Positions 33,998 through 41,924 of a stretch of DNA of 64,000 bases are shown one piece after another. Made by a program: the position numbers and the translations under genes. Position 1 is the first letter of the stretch; each line of letters opens with the position of its first letter. The stretch spans positions 186,001 to 250,000 of the forward strand of contig JAEWGW010000016.1 in assembly GCA_023388055.1 (NCBI GenBank). Reading direction: 5' to 3'. Origin of the DNA: Bacillota bacterium (GTDB lineage: Bacteria > Bacillota > Bacilli > Paenibacillales > NBRC-103111). Under the pieces are notes generated by a model. It worked only from the letters and a program-made list of their open reading frames with translations, was not told the origin of the DNA and searched no databases.

Positions 33998-35317
33998 TTG
34001 GCCAAACCTATTATTGCGATTGTGGGGAGACCCAACGTGGGCAAATCCACAATCTTTAACCGGATCATAGGCGACCGGTTGGCCATTGTGGAGGATAAGC
34101 CCGGTGTGACCCGCGACCGGCTTTACGGCAAGGGAGTATGGCTGGAGCAGGAATTTAACATTATTGATACCGGCGGCATCGAAATCGACGGTGAGGATGA
34201 AATCCTCCGTTCCGTCCGCATTCAGGCGGAGCTGGCCATTGAAGAGGCCGATGTCATTGTTTTTATGGTGGATGCCAAAGCGGGCGTTACCGCAACAGAT
34301 GAGGAAATTTCCGAAATTCTGTACAAGTCCGGCAAGCCTGTAGTCCTGGCGGTAAACAAGGTGGATAATATCCAGCGGCAGGATGATATCTATGAATTTT
34401 ATACCCTGGGCTTCGGTGACCCCGTAGGCATTTCCGGGGCGCATGGCCTGGGCATCGGCGATCTTCTGGATGAGGCCAGCAAGCATTTCCCCGAGGATAC
34501 GGGGGATGAATATGGCGAGGATGTCATTAAGGTGGCGTTGATCGGCCGGCCCAATGTAGGCAAGTCCTCCCTGGTGAACGCGATGCTGGGTTCGGAACGG
34601 GTTATCGTCAGTGATGTGGCGGGAACCACCCGGGATGCCATTGACACTCCGTTTGAGAAGGACGGCCAGAAGTATGTGCTGATTGATACGGCCGGTATGC
34701 GCAAGCGGGGCAAAGTCTATGAATCTACCGAAAAATACAGTGTGATGCGGGCCATGAAAGCCATCGAGCGGGCGGATGTGGTCTTGGTTGTCATCAATGG
34801 CGAGGAAGGCATTATCGAGCAGGATAAGCATATTGCCGGATATGCCCATGAAGCGGGCAAAGCCAGCATTTTTGTGGTGAATAAATGGGATGTGGTGGAG
34901 AAGGACGACAAAACCATGCAGCAATTCACCACGAAGATCCGCGATCATTTCCTGTTTATGTCCTACGCCCCGGTTGTATTCGTCTCCGCCAAAACCGGCC
35001 AGCGCCTGCAAAAGCTGTACCCGGTGGTGAATAAGGTGGCCGAGAATCATTCTATGCGTGTGGTTACCCACGTCCTGAACGACATTATCAATGAGGCTGT
35101 GGCACTGAACAGCCCGCCGACGGATAAGGGACGCCGTCTGAAGCTGAACTATGCCACTCAGGTGGCAGTGAAGCCGCCGACATTTATGATATTTGTCAAT
35201 GATCCGGAGCTGATGCATTTCTCCTACGAGCGGTATCTGGAGAACAAAATCCGGGAGGCATTTGATTTCGAAGGAACTCCCCTGCGGTTGTTCACCCGCC
35301 GCAAATCGGAGGATTAG
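33998..35317 (+). CDS. der: Ribosome assembly GTPase Der (EngA)
   Basis: Der is an essential GTPase with two tandem G domains that acts in 50S subunit maturation. The product of 439 residues shows both P-loops (GRPNVGKST and GRPNVGKSS), both switch II motifs (DTGGIE and DTAGMRKRG), both NKxD motifs (NKVDN, NKWDV) and a C-terminal KH-like domain (about 355-435). TTG 33998 (MAKPIIAIVG) is preferred since the GGGAG ribosome site overlaps the alternative GTG at 33989. Confidence 0.96.
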   Translation: MAKPIIAIVGRPNVGKSTIFNRIIGDRLAIVEDKPGVTRDRLYGKGVWLEQEFNIIDTGGIEIDGEDEILRSVRIQAELAIEEADVIVFMVDAKAGVTATDEEISEILYKSGKPVVLAVNKVDNIQRQDDIYEFYTLGFGDPVGISGAHGLGIGDLLDEASKHFPEDTGDEYGEDVIKVALIGRPNVGKSSLVNAMLGSERVIVSDVAGTTRDAIDTPFEKDGQKYVLIDTAGMRKRGKVYESTEKYSVMRAMKAIERADVVLVVINGEEGIIEQDKHIAGYAHEAGKASIFVVNKWDVVEKDDKTMQQFTTKIRDHFLFMSYAPVVFVSAKTGQRLQKLYPVVNKVAENHSMRVVTHVLNDIINEAVALNSPPTDKGRRLKLNYATQVAVKPPTFMIFVNDPELMHFSYERYLENKIREAFDFEGTPLRLFTRRKSED

Positions 35318-35340
35318 TCTCTATCAGGAATAGAAGAGCA

Positions 35341-35366
35341 AGCCTTCCCCTAACGGAAGGCTTTTT
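35341..35366 (+). terminator. Terminator/attenuator directly before plsY
   Basis: AGCCTTCC / GGAAGGCT stem with a 6-nt loop and TTTTT; the T-run runs straight into the GGGGAG ribosome site of plsY. Confidence 0.75.
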
Positions 35367-35380
35367 GGGGAGTGTTGGTT

Positions 35381-35977
35381 ATGTGGATGGTTGCAGCGGT
35401 TATTGCGTATCTGTTGGGCTCGATCAGCTTCAGCTACCTCATGGGCCGGATGCTGAAGGGCATCGATATCCGCCAGCACGGCAGCGGGAATGCAGGGGCC
35501 ACTAATACCCTCCGCGTACTGGGCAAGGGGCCCGCAATTGCGGTGCTGAGCCTGGATGTGCTGAAGGGGATGGCCGCCGTGTGGCTGCCGGTTTGGTTGG
35601 GGCAGGATATGATCTGGGTCCGCATCATCTGTGGGGTTGCGGTTATTGTCGGCCATAACTGGCCGGTGTTTTTCGGCTTCAAAGGGGGCAAGGGCATTGC
35701 CTCCACCATCGGCGTTATGGTGTCGCTTGCTTTTTTGCCGTCATTATTGGCAGGGATTATCGCCATTGCTGCGATTGCGATTACCCGGTACGTATCTTTG
35801 GGATCGCTTTTGTTTACTGCATTCATTCCCGTTTTTATCCTGCTTTTGGACCGGCCGATGGAGCTGTTCTGGATCAGTCTTCTGGTGGCGCTGTTCGCAT
35901 TCATCCGGCACCGCAGCAACATTGTTAAGCTGGCCAAGGGGAAGGAAAACAAGCTGGGGGCGAAGAAGGTTTGTTAG
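35381..35977 (+). CDS. plsY: Glycerol-3-phosphate acyltransferase PlsY
   Basis: PlsY transfers an acyl group from acyl-phosphate to glycerol-3-phosphate, the first step of phospholipid synthesis. The 198-residue membrane protein has five hydrophobic segments and the conserved loops GSIS (SYLMGR), HGSGNAGATNTLR and GFKGGKGIA. ATG 35381 is chosen over upstream GTG/TTG because of spacing to GGGGAG. The substrate-making gpsA follows 84 bp downstream. Confidence 0.95.
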   Translation: MWMVAAVIAYLLGSISFSYLMGRMLKGIDIRQHGSGNAGATNTLRVLGKGPAIAVLSLDVLKGMAAVWLPVWLGQDMIWVRIICGVAVIVGHNWPVFFGFKGGKGIASTIGVMVSLAFLPSLLAGIIAIAAIAITRYVSLGSLLFTAFIPVFILLLDRPMELFWISLLVALFAFIRHRSNIVKLAKGKENKLGAKKVC

Positions 35978-36061
35978 GAGATTGCCCGACAAAACTTGGT
36001 TGAGTATCCAAGGTCGATGAATATTTATTCCCCCAAATGTGACAAGGGAGGTAGGTCGCCT

Positions 36062-37102
36062 GTGAAAAAAATCGCTGTGCTTGTAGCGGGCAGCTGGGGA
36101 ACCGCACTGGCCTCTGTGCTGGCGGACAACGGTCATGAGGTTTTCTTATGGACCCGTCATCCCGAGCAAGCTCATGAAATCAATGCCCTACATACCAATA
36201 GCCGTTATTTGAAGGATGCGGTCCTGTCCGCGAACATCTATGCTACCCTCAGTCTGGAGGAAGCGGTACGAGGCGCGGAGGCCGTTGTGCTGGCTTCCCC
36301 TTCCTCCGGGATGCGGGAGGTTGCAGGCAACATACAGCATCTCCTGTCCCCTGACACGCTGGTCATACATGCCGCCAAGGGCTTCGAGGCCGACTCCCTC
36401 AAGCGGATGACCTCCGTCATCGCCGAGGAGCTGCCGCAGCAGAACCCTGACCGGATCGTGGTCCTGTCCGGGCCGAGTCATGCGGAGGAGGTCATCGTGA
36501 AGTGCCCCACTACAATTGTGGTAGCAGCCAAGCAGCTGGAAGCAGCCGAGGCGGCCCAAGACCTCTTCATGAGTCCGTACTTCCGGGTGTACACCAATCC
36601 AGACGTTGTCGGGGTGGAGGTAAGTGGTGCGCTGAAGAACATCATCGCCTTGGGAGCGGGTATGAGTGACGGCCTGCAGTTTGGCGACAATGCCAAGGCG
36701 GCTCTGATGACCCGCGGGTTGGCGGAGATCGCCCGTCTGGGTGTGGCTCTGGAGGCCAACCCGCTGACCTTCGCAGGACTTTCCGGCTTCGGGGATCTGG
36801 TCGTAACCTGTACCAGCCGGCACAGCCGCAATTGGCGGGCCGGATATATGCTTGGCCAAGGTAAACCTTTGGCGGTGGTTCTGGAGGAGATGGGCATGGT
36901 GGTGGAAGGGGTCAAAACTACCCGCGCCGCCTACGAAATGTCCAAACACCATCAGGTGCGTATGCCCATCACCCAGGTGCTGTACCAGGTGCTGTTTGAG
37001 GGCAAGGAGCCCAAGCGGGGCGTGGAGGATCTGATGGGCCGCGTCCGCACCCATGAGATTGAGGAAATTGCCCAGGAGGCCGCGGGCAAGTGGCTGGGCT
37101 GA
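36062..37102 (+). CDS. gpsA: Glycerol-3-phosphate dehydrogenase [NAD(P)+]
   Basis: GpsA reduces dihydroxyacetone phosphate to sn-glycerol-3-phosphate for phospholipid synthesis. The 346-residue product has the N-terminal Rossmann domain, the signature SGPSHAEEV, the catalytic Lys region (GALKNIIALGAG) and the C-terminal GFGDLVVTC motif. The nucleotide-binding motif reads VAGSWGTALA rather than the usual GAGSWGTALA, so the first glycine of GxGxxG is valine. The GTG start at 36062 (MKKIAVLV) follows GGGAGGT. It is preceded by plsY, with which it cooperates. Confidence 0.95.
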   Translation: MKKIAVLVAGSWGTALASVLADNGHEVFLWTRHPEQAHEINALHTNSRYLKDAVLSANIYATLSLEEAVRGAEAVVLASPSSGMREVAGNIQHLLSPDTLVIHAAKGFEADSLKRMTSVIAEELPQQNPDRIVVLSGPSHAEEVIVKCPTTIVVAAKQLEAAEAAQDLFMSPYFRVYTNPDVVGVEVSGALKNIIALGAGMSDGLQFGDNAKAALMTRGLAEIARLGVALEANPLTFAGLSGFGDLVVTCTSRHSRNWRAGYMLGQGKPLAVVLEEMGMVVEGVKTTRAAYEMSKHHQVRMPITQVLYQVLFEGKEPKRGVEDLMGRVRTHEIEEIAQEAAGKWLG

Positions 37103-37198
37103 TCATTTAAGCCTACATCCGCCCAAACCAATTCCGGGACGTTGTCATACAATACCCTATCCGGCGATGAACGCCAATGGAATAGGGGAGGTATACCG

Positions 37199-37483
37199 AT
37201 GCCCGGCAAAGATATGTCCAAGGATGTGCTGAAGGCTGTCAAGAGCAAAACCGGCAAATCCGTTACCCAAAAGGATATTCATAAGCTCGCCAGCAATGTG
37301 AAGCCCGGCACGATGCAAAGCGAGGAGCAGCTGCGCCAATTGATCAAGCAGGTGGCGTCGATGGTGAATGTCCCGGTTTCGGAGCAGACCATGAGTGAAA
37401 TTGTGAAGGCAGTTAAGGGCAGCAATCTGAATCCCAACAACATGGAAACCCTCATGAAAATGATGATGGGCGGCAAAAAATAA
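37199..37483 (+). CDS. Stage VI sporulation protein F family
   Basis: This 94-residue protein shows the SpoVIF-type pattern: KTGKSVTQKDI near the N-terminus, a Leu-Ile-rich central helix (EEQLRQLIKQVASM) and VPVSEQTMSEIVKAVK. In B. subtilis SpoVIF is needed for coat assembly and spore resistance. The ATG follows GGGGAGGT. Its place between gpsA and spoIVA supports a sporulation role. It is followed by a terminator. Confidence 0.8.
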   Translation: MPGKDMSKDVLKAVKSKTGKSVTQKDIHKLASNVKPGTMQSEEQLRQLIKQVASMVNVPVSEQTMSEIVKAVKGSNLNPNNMETLMKMMMGGKK

Positions 37484-37507
37484 TATTTTTGCTCCTCTTT
37501 ATCCCAA

Positions 37508-37531
37508 AGGCCGCCTCCGGGCGGTCTTTTT
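37508..37531 (+). terminator. Terminator after the SpoVIF-like gene
   Basis: AGGCCGCC / GGCGGTCT stem (one G-T pair) with a 4-nt loop and T-run. Confidence 0.85.
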
Positions 37532-37616
37532 GCATGATTGGATTTTTCTGTTTTCCCGTCGGATGGTATGATGATAGCATGCTTCATTTGGAAGAGATAG
37601 AAGGGAGAGTATCTCT

Positions 37617-37961
37617 ATGCCGGAGGTTGAGTTTTTGCCGGATGGGAAAAGAGTGAACGTTCGTGCCGGATTGACGCTGCTGGAGGCGTCAAGACAAGCC
37701 AAGGTGGCGGTCAGAACAAGATGCAGCGGCGGTTTAAGCTGCCTGATGTGCAAGGTGCGGGTTGTTGGCGGGATGGAAGGGCTTACCGAGCCGAAACAAG
37801 CGGAGAAAGCCAAGCTGGGGGCTCTGGAGGCCCAAGGCTACCGTTTTGCCTGCCAGGCCAGGGTAACGGGGGCAGTAACCGTAGAATTGCCGGAGGACCC
37901 CCTTAAAGCGGCCATAAGGGCGCAGCTGAAACGGCAGCAGGAGGAAGAGGATTTGTGGTAA
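37617..37961 (+). CDS. [2Fe-2S] ferredoxin
   Basis: A 114-residue ferredoxin of beta-grasp fold with the cluster motif CSGGLSCLMC (C-x5-C-x2-C) and a fourth Cys in FACQ about 35 residues later, as in adrenodoxin-like ferredoxins. The C-terminal tail is charged. The partner is unknown. It stands alone between two terminators, upstream of spoIVA. Confidence 0.88.
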   Translation: MPEVEFLPDGKRVNVRAGLTLLEASRQAKVAVRTRCSGGLSCLMCKVRVVGGMEGLTEPKQAEKAKLGALEAQGYRFACQARVTGAVTVELPEDPLKAAIRAQLKRQQEEEDLW

Positions 37962-37973
37962 TGACAAGCATGG

Positions 37974-37996
37974 AGCTGCTGCGGCAGCTTTTTTTG
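37974..37996 (+). terminator. Terminator after the ferredoxin gene
   Basis: AGCTGC / GCAGCT stem, 4-nt loop TGCG, seven T. Confidence 0.85.
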
Positions 37997-38144
37997 CGTT
38001 TCGGCTATTTTTTTAGATTCACGGGGTATGCATAAGCTATGCAGACCGCTCATATATCATAAATCGGGGAAGCTTTGCGCATACCTTGCGGAAAGCAGAA
38101 TTGGACCGTGGGCACTCCCGGGAATTTTACTATAGAATTCTCTG

Positions 38145-38172
38145 TCATATTCCGGGGCTGTACACATATATT
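38145..38172 (+). promoter_or_regulatory. Sigma-E-like promoter candidate for spoIVA
   Basis: TCATATT at -35 and CATATATT at -10, 13 bp apart, resemble the sigma-E consensus (KMATATT, CATACAnT), though the spacer is about one base short. spoIVA is a known mother-cell sigma-E gene in B. subtilis. Apart from the ferredoxin terminator, the rest of the 37962-38321 gap shows nothing clear. Confidence 0.5.
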
Positions 38173-38321
38173 TTTACTAGTCCAAAAGATGGTACGAGTG
38201 TGGCTTCCAATGCGGTGCACATCAGTCATCTTTTTCGGGTACAGGAAGGGCAGGAGAAACGGATCGGCGGGATGCTCCGGCACTTGGTGTACTACATTTT
38301 GAAGGAATTCAGGAGGGGATC

Positions 38322-39803
38322 ATGTTGGAACAAGTCGATATCATTAAGGACATTGCCGAACGCACCGGCGGAGACATCTATCTCGGGGTGGTCGGAGCGG
38401 TACGGACAGGAAAATCCACTTTCATCAAGCGGTTTATGGAGTCGGTGGTTATTCCCAACATCAAGAACGAGTCGGATCGGGTGAGAGCGGTGGATGAGCT
38501 TCCGCAAAGCGCCGCCGGCCGCACCATCATGACGACCGAGCCCAAATTCGTTCCCAACAATGCGGTTCAAATTTCAGTTGGCGAAGGCTTGAACGTGAAT
38601 GTCCGGCTGGTGGATTGCGTCGGTTATGCCGTACAAGGGGCTAAGGGTTATGAGGATGAAGCCGGTCCCCGGATGATCTCTACCCCCTGGTTCGATGAGC
38701 CGATCCCCTTCCAGGAGGCTGCCGAAATCGGTACACGCAAGGTGATCCAAGAGCATTCCACTCTCGGCGTCGTTATTACCACGGACGGCAGCATCGCCGA
38801 AATTCCGCGTTCCTCCTATGTGGATGCGGAAGAGCGGGTGATAGCCGAGCTGAAGGAAGTCGGCAAGCCGTTTATTCTGGTCATCAACACGATGAAGCCT
38901 GACAGCGAGCCGGCCCAAGAGCTGCGCGCCGAGCTGTCCGCCAAGTATGATATACCGGTTATGGCGCTGTCTGCCGCCACCATGGGTGAAGATGACGTGC
39001 TGTCCGTGCTGCGCGAGGTGCTCTACGAGTTCCCCGTGCATGAGGTGAATGTCAACCTGCCCAGCTGGGTAATGGTGTTAAATGAGAAGCATTGGCTGCG
39101 TACGGAGTTCGAAACCTCCGTCCGTGACACGGTGCAGGACATCCGCAGGCTGCGGGATGTGGACCGTGTGGTAGGCCAATTCGGAGCCTATGACTTTATC
39201 GAACGCGCCGCCTTGGCGGATATGAACATGGGCCAGGGTGTAGCCGAGATCGATCTGTTCGCCCCGGATGAGCTGTATGACCATATCCTGCAGGAAGTGG
39301 TCGGCGTAGAAATCCGCGGCAAGGACCATCTGCTGCAGCTGATGCAGGACTTTACCCATGCCAAGCGGGAATACGACCAATTCGCAGAGGCGCTGGAAAT
39401 GGTCAAAACCACCGGCTATGGTATCGCACCGCCTACTCTGGCCGAAATGGCGCTGGATGAGCCCGAGCTGATCCGTCAAGGCTCCCGGTTCGGTGTACGC
39501 CTCAAAGCCACTGCCCCCTCGGTACATATGATCCGGGTAGATGTGGAGTCGGAATTCTGCCCCATCATCGGGACGGAAAAGCAAAGCGAGGAGCTGGTCC
39601 GTTATCTGATGCAGGACTTCGAAGAGAATCCGCTGAAGATTTGGGAATCGGATATCTTCGGCCGGTCACTCCACTCCATCGTCCGTGAGGGCATCCAGGG
39701 CAAACTGGCCATGATGCCGGACAATGCCCGCTACAAGCTCCAGGAAACCCTGGGCCGGATCATCAACGAAGGCTCCGGCGGTCTGATCGCCATTATTCTC
39801 TGA
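38322..39803 (+). CDS. spoIVA: Stage IV sporulation protein A (coat basement ATPase)
   Basis: SpoIVA polymerises with ATP hydrolysis on the forespore surface and forms the platform on which the spore coat assembles. The 493-residue product has the N-terminal TRAFAC-type ATPase with Walker A GAVRTGKST, the DCVGY motif in the Walker B/switch region and NTMKPD in place of NKxD, then the middle and C-terminal regions needed for assembly. Length is as in B. subtilis (492). The ATG follows GGGGAT. The gene order gpsA-...-spoIVA-hbs matches B. subtilis. Confidence 0.97.
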   Translation: MLEQVDIIKDIAERTGGDIYLGVVGAVRTGKSTFIKRFMESVVIPNIKNESDRVRAVDELPQSAAGRTIMTTEPKFVPNNAVQISVGEGLNVNVRLVDCVGYAVQGAKGYEDEAGPRMISTPWFDEPIPFQEAAEIGTRKVIQEHSTLGVVITTDGSIAEIPRSSYVDAEERVIAELKEVGKPFILVINTMKPDSEPAQELRAELSAKYDIPVMALSAATMGEDDVLSVLREVLYEFPVHEVNVNLPSWVMVLNEKHWLRTEFETSVRDTVQDIRRLRDVDRVVGQFGAYDFIERAALADMNMGQGVAEIDLFAPDELYDHILQEVVGVEIRGKDHLLQLMQDFTHAKREYDQFAEALEMVKTTGYGIAPPTLAEMALDEPELIRQGSRFGVRLKATAPSVHMIRVDVESEFCPIIGTEKQSEELVRYLMQDFEENPLKIWESDIFGRSLHSIVREGIQGKLAMMPDNARYKLQETLGRIINEGSGGLIAIIL

Positions 39804-39825
39804 TTACAAGCTTCCCCCTCCATAA

Positions 39826-39868
39826 AGCTCCGCCTGTGGAACCCCGGTCCGCAGGCTGGGGCTTTTTG
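39826..39868 (+). terminator. Terminator after spoIVA
   Basis: AGCTCCGCCTG pairs with CAGGC-TGGGGCT, followed by TTTTT. Confidence 0.78.
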
Positions 39869-40046
39869 CCTATTTATGCTCCAATACACGCAATTTGTCG
39901 TATCCGTAAGGGAAAACTTCATTTATCGACTTGAAATTGGGCCGACGGTGTATTACTATAAATTTGTTCGTTTTTATCCAATGGACACGTATAATTCCGA
40001 AAGAATCGGTAAACACATGTAATATACCGGGGGGAGGTGAATATGC

Positions 40047-40319
40047 ATGAATAAATCCGATTTGATCGCCAAGGTTGCAGAAAGCTCCGAACTGTCCAAG
40101 AAGGACGCTACGAAAGCTGTCGAAGCGGTATTCGAGGCCATCACTGAAGCGCTGCAAGGTGGCGACAAAGTTCAGCTTGTTGGATTTGGTAACTTTGAGG
40201 TTCGTGAGCGTTCCGCTCGCAAGGGCAGAAACCCGCAAACCGGCAAGGAAATCGACATTCCCGCAAGCAAGGTGACTTCCTTCAAACCCGGCAAAGCTCT
40301 GAGAGACGGTGTACAATAA
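40047..40319 (+). CDS. hup: DNA-binding protein HU
   Basis: HU is the main nucleoid-associated protein and bends DNA without sequence preference. The 90-residue product begins MNKSDLIAKVAE and carries the DNA-binding arm with GRNPQTGKEIDIPA, closely following the family. The ATG follows GGGGAGG. In B. subtilis the equivalent is hbs, next to spoIVA as here. Confidence 0.97.
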   Translation: MNKSDLIAKVAESSELSKKDATKAVEAVFEAITEALQGGDKVQLVGFGNFEVRERSARKGRNPQTGKEIDIPASKVTSFKPGKALRDGVQ

Positions 40320-40356
40320 TCTCTCGTACATAGATGCTTATACCGAAACACGACAG

Positions 40357-40393
40357 GCCGTGGAATCTGATTATCGGATTCTTCGGCTTTTTT
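40357..40393 (+). terminator. Terminator after hup
   Basis: GCCG-TG-GAATC pairs with GATTC-TT-CGGC, followed by six T. Confidence 0.78.
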
Positions 40394-40483
40394 GACGCCC
40401 TGCGGGCATCCGCGAAGCTCCTTCGACGGAAAAATCTGATTTGTACTGAATTGTCTGACTTTAAAAAAGTGATATCGAAAAGG

Positions 40484-40512
40484 TTGACACACCTTGCGAA
40501 ATAAGGTAAGAT
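40484..40512 (+). promoter_or_regulatory. Promoter of first tRNA-Pro
   Basis: A perfect TTGACA and TAAGAT with a 17-bp spacer, 40 bp before the tRNA. Confidence 0.8.
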
Positions 40513-40551
40513 CATTTTTGCCGCCGGGAAATGGCGGGTGCTTGAAGGTAT

Positions 40552-40628
40552 CGGGGTATAGCGCAGCCTGGTAGCGCGCACCCTTGGGGTGGGTGAGGTC
40601 GCACGTTCAAATCGTGTTACTCCGACCA
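40552..40628 (+). tRNA. tRNA-Pro (anticodon GGG), copy 1
   Basis: A full cloverleaf of 77 nt including encoded CCA: acceptor CGGGGTA/TACTCCG, D stem GCGC/GCGC, anticodon stem CACCC/GGGTG with loop TTGGGGT giving anticodon GGG, and T arm GCACG-TTCAAAT-CGTGT. It would read CCC and CCU. Confidence 0.95.
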
Positions 40629-40635
40629 TGTGAAG

Positions 40636-40665
40636 AAGACATCGTCAATTGCGATGTCTTTTTTC
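40636..40665 (+). terminator. Terminator after first tRNA-Pro
   Basis: AAGACATCG / CGATGTCTT stem, 7-nt loop, T-run. Confidence 0.85.
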
Positions 40666-40727
40666 TTTTTAAGCCGGGCTGCGAATTTGCCTCCATTCGT
40701 GTAGTCCTAAAATTTTCTTTGGAACTC

Positions 40728-40756
40728 TTTACAAATGGTCAAAAAACGAATATAAT
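40728..40756 (+). promoter_or_regulatory. Promoter of second tRNA-Pro
   Basis: TTTACA and TATAAT with a 17-bp spacer, unrelated in sequence to the promoter of copy 1. Confidence 0.8.
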
Positions 40757-40778
40757 CGTTTTTGTTGACTTAAGGTAT

Positions 40779-40855
40779 CGGGGTATAGCGCAGCCTGGTA
40801 GCGCGCACCCTTGGGGTGGGTGAGGTCGCACGTTCAAATCGTGTTACTCCGACCA
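40779..40855 (+). tRNA. tRNA-Pro (anticodon GGG), copy 2
   Basis: Identical over all 77 nt to the copy at 40552-40628, 227 bp downstream. It has its own promoter and a diverged version of the same terminator. Confidence 0.95.
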
Positions 40856-40862
40856 TATGAAG

Positions 40863-40895
40863 AAAGACATCGTTAACTGCGGTGTCTTTTTTCTT
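40863..40895 (+). terminator. Terminator after second tRNA-Pro
   Basis: AAAGACATCG pairs with CGGTGTCTTT (one T-G pair), followed by T-run. It is a slightly diverged copy of the terminator at 40636. Confidence 0.85.
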
Positions 40896-40969
40896 TTCTC
40901 CGGGGTTTGACAGAAGAGGGACAATCCAGCATCATAGGGGTAGGAAGCTTTTAGAGGAGGTCCAAGCAG

Positions 40970-41200
40970 ATGGACAAGGAGCAGGCGCAGAGCGGAGAAT
41001 ATTTCGTAGTGAAGGCCAAGGATAACGGTGTGCATGTCATCGGGTTGACCAGAGGACAGGACACGCGCTTTCATCATACGGAAAAGCTGGACAAAGGGGA
41101 AGTGATGATCGCGCAGTTCACCGATCATACCTCTGCAGTGAAGGTCCGGGGCAAAGCAATCATCTGGACAAAATATGGAGTTGTCGATACGGAAGAATAA
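40970..41200 (+). CDS. mtrB: Tryptophan RNA-binding attenuation protein (TRAP)
   Basis: TRAP forms an 11-subunit ring that, when loaded with tryptophan, wraps RNA containing about 11 NAG triplets and so represses trp genes. The 76-residue product matches the family in length, with the RNA-contacting Lys/Arg in VKVRGK and the tryptophan-pocket region HVIGLTRGQDT. The likely target, a NAG array upstream of trpE, is present at 52496-52571 in this same window. In B. subtilis mtrB follows folE (mtrA); folE is absent here and two tRNA-Pro genes occupy the gap. Confidence 0.96.
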   Translation: MDKEQAQSGEYFVVKAKDNGVHVIGLTRGQDTRFHHTEKLDKGEVMIAQFTDHTSAVKVRGKAIIWTKYGVVDTEE

Positions 41201-41212
41201 GAATATCGGAAT

Positions 41213-41237
41213 AAGCAGGCATAGCCTGCTTTTTTCT
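41213..41237 (+). terminator. Terminator after mtrB
   Basis: AGCAGGC / GCCTGCT stem, 3-nt loop, T-run. Confidence 0.87.
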
Positions 41238-41305
41238 TTTGTACAATGGAAAGGGGGAATATGAATCGGCCGGGCCTGGGTACCGGCAGCTGGAGTTGAT
41301 AAACG

Positions 41306-41818
41306 ATGAAGCTTGCTGCGCGTTTGGCCGCGGCGCTCTTGGTGTCATTGGGGATCGCCTGGGGTCTGTCCTGGCTGCCTCAAGGAAGCTCGCAGGCGGA
41401 TCCGGTGTTCCAACCGGGGGGCGCCGGTTATCTGACAGAAACCAATTTGGTGGATGCGCTTGCCTCGGTACCGCTGGATCTGGAGATTGCCAGCGCCAAT
41501 CTGCAGCATGGTGTGCTTTCGGTGGATCTTTTTTTGCCGAAGGGTGTGAGCGGGGAAAGATTCGTCTATCATGATTTGTATGGGCTATGCAGCTTCTCCT
41601 GGAATTCCACCGCCAACGTGAATCATCTCCTGGTGCGGGTGCTGCAGCAGAACGCCGGCGACCGGCATTCCAAGGAGCTGCTGCTTGCCATGGAGGCCAA
41701 ACGGAGCCAATGGAACGGAGAGCTGCTGCCTGCGGACAGTCCCGTTGCGCTGTTCAAGAGTGAGCTGGAAAAGCAGGGGAATTTCAGCTATACCCCCGTC
41801 TGGATGAAACAAAACTGA
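41306..41818 (+). CDS. Exported or membrane-anchored protein of unknown function
   Basis: I do not recognise this 170-residue product. It has an N-terminal hydrophobic segment (about residues 5-24) typical of a signal peptide or anchor, and an otherwise soluble alpha/beta sequence. No cysteine lipobox is present. It lies between the mtrB terminator and hepS. The ATG at 41306 lacks a strong ribosome site (GGAG about 12 nt upstream), so the start is less certain than the gene. Confidence 0.7.
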   Translation: MKLAARLAAALLVSLGIAWGLSWLPQGSSQADPVFQPGGAGYLTETNLVDALASVPLDLEIASANLQHGVLSVDLFLPKGVSGERFVYHDLYGLCSFSWNSTANVNHLLVRVLQQNAGDRHSKELLLAMEAKRSQWNGELLPADSPVALFKSELEKQGNFSYTPVWMKQN

Positions 41819-41924
41819 CCGCCGCCACAAAATATTCACGAAATCGTGCGGTCAATTGCAGGTTATGCTATAATTAAATGCTGTAGATTTGAGTGTGATT
41901 TTCATCATGTTCGGAGGCAACCGG

